This document shows positions 5,764 to 5,764 of a DNA stretch of 5,764 nt, one piece after another. Every line of letters starts with the position of its first letter. The first letter of the stretch is position 1. Source of the stretch: Candidatus Jorgensenbacteria bacterium CG23_combo_of_CG06-09_8_20_14_all_54_14 (lineage in GTDB: Bacteria > Patescibacteriota > Minisyncoccia > UBA6257 > GWB1-50-10); NCBI GenBank assembly GCA_002772205.1, contig PCRZ01000016.1, forward strand, positions 13,145 through 18,908. The letters run 5' to 3'. Made by a program: the position numbers and the translations under genes. Under the pieces are notes generated by a model. It made no database searches and had not been told where the DNA came from. It saw nothing but the letters and a program-made list of their open reading frames with translations.

Positions 5764-5764
5764 G

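Noticed and set aside
5356..5764. tmRNA, suggested by GGGCTGG near 5358 and an alanine-rich stretch near 5456
   Set aside because: There is no TTCGAC near the 5' end, no tag frame ending in a stop after an ALAA-like sequence, and no matching acceptor stem or CCA end in the window.
5346..5764. RNase P RNA
   Set aside because: No GAGGAAAGTCC-like or ACAGAA conserved segments on either strand.

Overview
The window reads as chromosomal DNA from a small-genome bacterium, most likely a member of the Candidate Phyla Radiation (Patescibacteria, Parcubacteria-like). This is inference from compact versions of core proteins (PolA 806 aa with a collapsed proofreading domain, YebC shortened to about 178 aa, RuvC 162 aa), a histidine kinase with an HQLRTPL H-box and no extracellular sensor, absence of clear Shine-Dalgarno sequences, and AT-rich gaps built from short degenerate repeats between G+C-rich genes. 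No taxonomic marker is present, so the assignment is tentative. All five confident genes lie on the + strand.

Region 1 (1-2814): a promoter with a strong extended -10 box drives a 96-aa ArsR-type winged-helix protein, followed 6 nt later by polA. A perfect 24-bp palindrome (54-77) sits in the -35 region of this promoter. A near-perfect second copy (368-391, part of a 26/27 match) lies across the regulator's stop codon and ends 2 nt before the polA start codon. The simplest reading is a self-regulated two-gene operon in which the small regulator controls both itself and DNA polymerase I. This is the most interesting finding in the window.

Region 2 (2815-4226): an AT-rich gap made of two opposed arrays of 8-nt units, then a membrane-anchored PAS histidine kinase with no response regulator in view.

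Region 3 (4227-5345): a short repeat-bearing gap, then yebC and ruvC, whose stop and start codons overlap. The yebC-ruvC pairing is also found in many other bacteria. YebC is the translation-associated TACO1/PmpR family; RuvC resolves Holliday junctions. With polA this gives the window a DNA replication, repair and recombination flavour.

Region 4 (5346-5764): about 420 nt with no convincing protein gene but a dense set of inverted repeats. One is a 20-bp stem closing a roughly 130-nt branched domain. The non-Watson-Crick pairs I found are G-U on the + strand, so a structured RNA transcribed rightward is plausible. I could not match it to tmRNA, RNase P RNA or SRP RNA.
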